Origin: UBA7236 sp964638865
GTDB taxonomy: Bacteria > Bacteroidota > Bacteroidia > Chitinophagales > BACL12
DNA length: 32,906 nt
NCBI GenBank assembly: GCA_964638865.1
Contig: CAZXBG010000026.1
Location: forward strand, 1-32,906
Direction: 5' to 3'
Of this stretch, positions 32,803 to 32,906 are shown in pieces (the first letter of the stretch is position 1; each line of letters opens with the position of its first letter). The notes beneath the pieces were generated by a model that ran no database searches, was not told the DNA's origin, and saw only the letters and a list, made by a program, of their open reading frames with translations. A program made the position numbers and the translations under genes.

Positions 32803-32906
32803 ACAATGAGTAATGAGTTTGGTTCACTAAGGATGAAATCTTAAGTCTTTCGCTTTCATGGATGCACTCATTACTCATTACTCATCACTCATCACTCATC
32901 ACTCAT
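32803..32906. repeat. ACTCATY heptamer tandem array and its inverted copy
   Basis: At about 32866-32906 the heptamer ACTCATT/ACTCATC repeats at least five times and runs off the window edge. The complementary words AATGAGTAATGAG lie at about 32804-32816, so the two could fold into a stem with a loop of about 50 nt. No gene is present. Confidence 0.6.

Overview
The window looks like a chromosomal piece of a gliding or T9SS-bearing member of the Bacteroidota, probably from an uncultured, Chitinophagia/Saprospiria-like lineage; the exact order cannot be fixed from sequence alone. The grounds are: low GC; promoters of the Bacteroidota type (TTG/TTTG, about 20 bp, then TAnnTTTG) with few Shine-Dalgarno sites; four secreted proteins ending in T9SS type A sorting domains and one in a type B (CHU_C) domain; gldA, gldF and gldG; and a reg_prop/Y_Y_Y histidine kinase. 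I see no rRNA, tRNA, CRISPR array, prophage or plasmid genes.

Layout: 1-5000 holds an unrecognised polytopic membrane protein, a 620 bp repeat-rich gap, an SRPBCC-like protein, a glycine-rich CHU_C surface protein and a small membrane ORF that may be a remnant. 5006-6150 is a REP-associated tyrosine transposase (RAYT) bracketed by two direct copies of a REP-spacer-REP block. 6170-9882 (minus) has an MscS-type channel and uvrA. 10060-10941 (plus) has an ECF sigma factor and a 79-residue companion, closed by a strong terminator. 11008-13502 (minus) has an AAA/PD-(D/E)XK ATPase with a 50 bp palindrome in its promoter, then dnaN. 13584-15170 (plus) is a kelch-like T9SS protein. 15183-29248 is a long minus-strand block, read in transcription order as gldA, a propeller histidine kinase, a NarL-type response regulator, a 1710-residue repeat adhesin, gldF, gldG and a DUF4340 protein. 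29541-32747 (plus) has two related T9SS proteins, each followed by a terminator.

How the genes may work together: GldA (ATPase), GldF (permease) and GldG (auxiliary subunit) form the gliding-associated ABC transporter. Here the three genes lie on one strand but are separated by a sensor kinase, its likely response regulator and a very large T9SS-exported repeat protein. This suggests, without proving, that the two-component pair controls the surface adhesin and/or the motility genes. uvrA and dnaN are housekeeping genes. The ECF sigma factor and its small partner form a separate short operon with a long, possibly structured leader.

The most notable non-coding signals are the REP/RAYT element and a third remote REP copy; the 50 bp palindrome at 12208-12257; two genes whose -7 box ends only 4 nt before ATG (leaderless geometry); an ATC triplet where a start codon is expected for the gene at 29541; and short tandem-word tracts in many intergenic gaps. 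I found no clearly new multi-gene system. The best candidates for new biology are the REP/RAYT block and the sensor-adhesin insertion in the gld locus.
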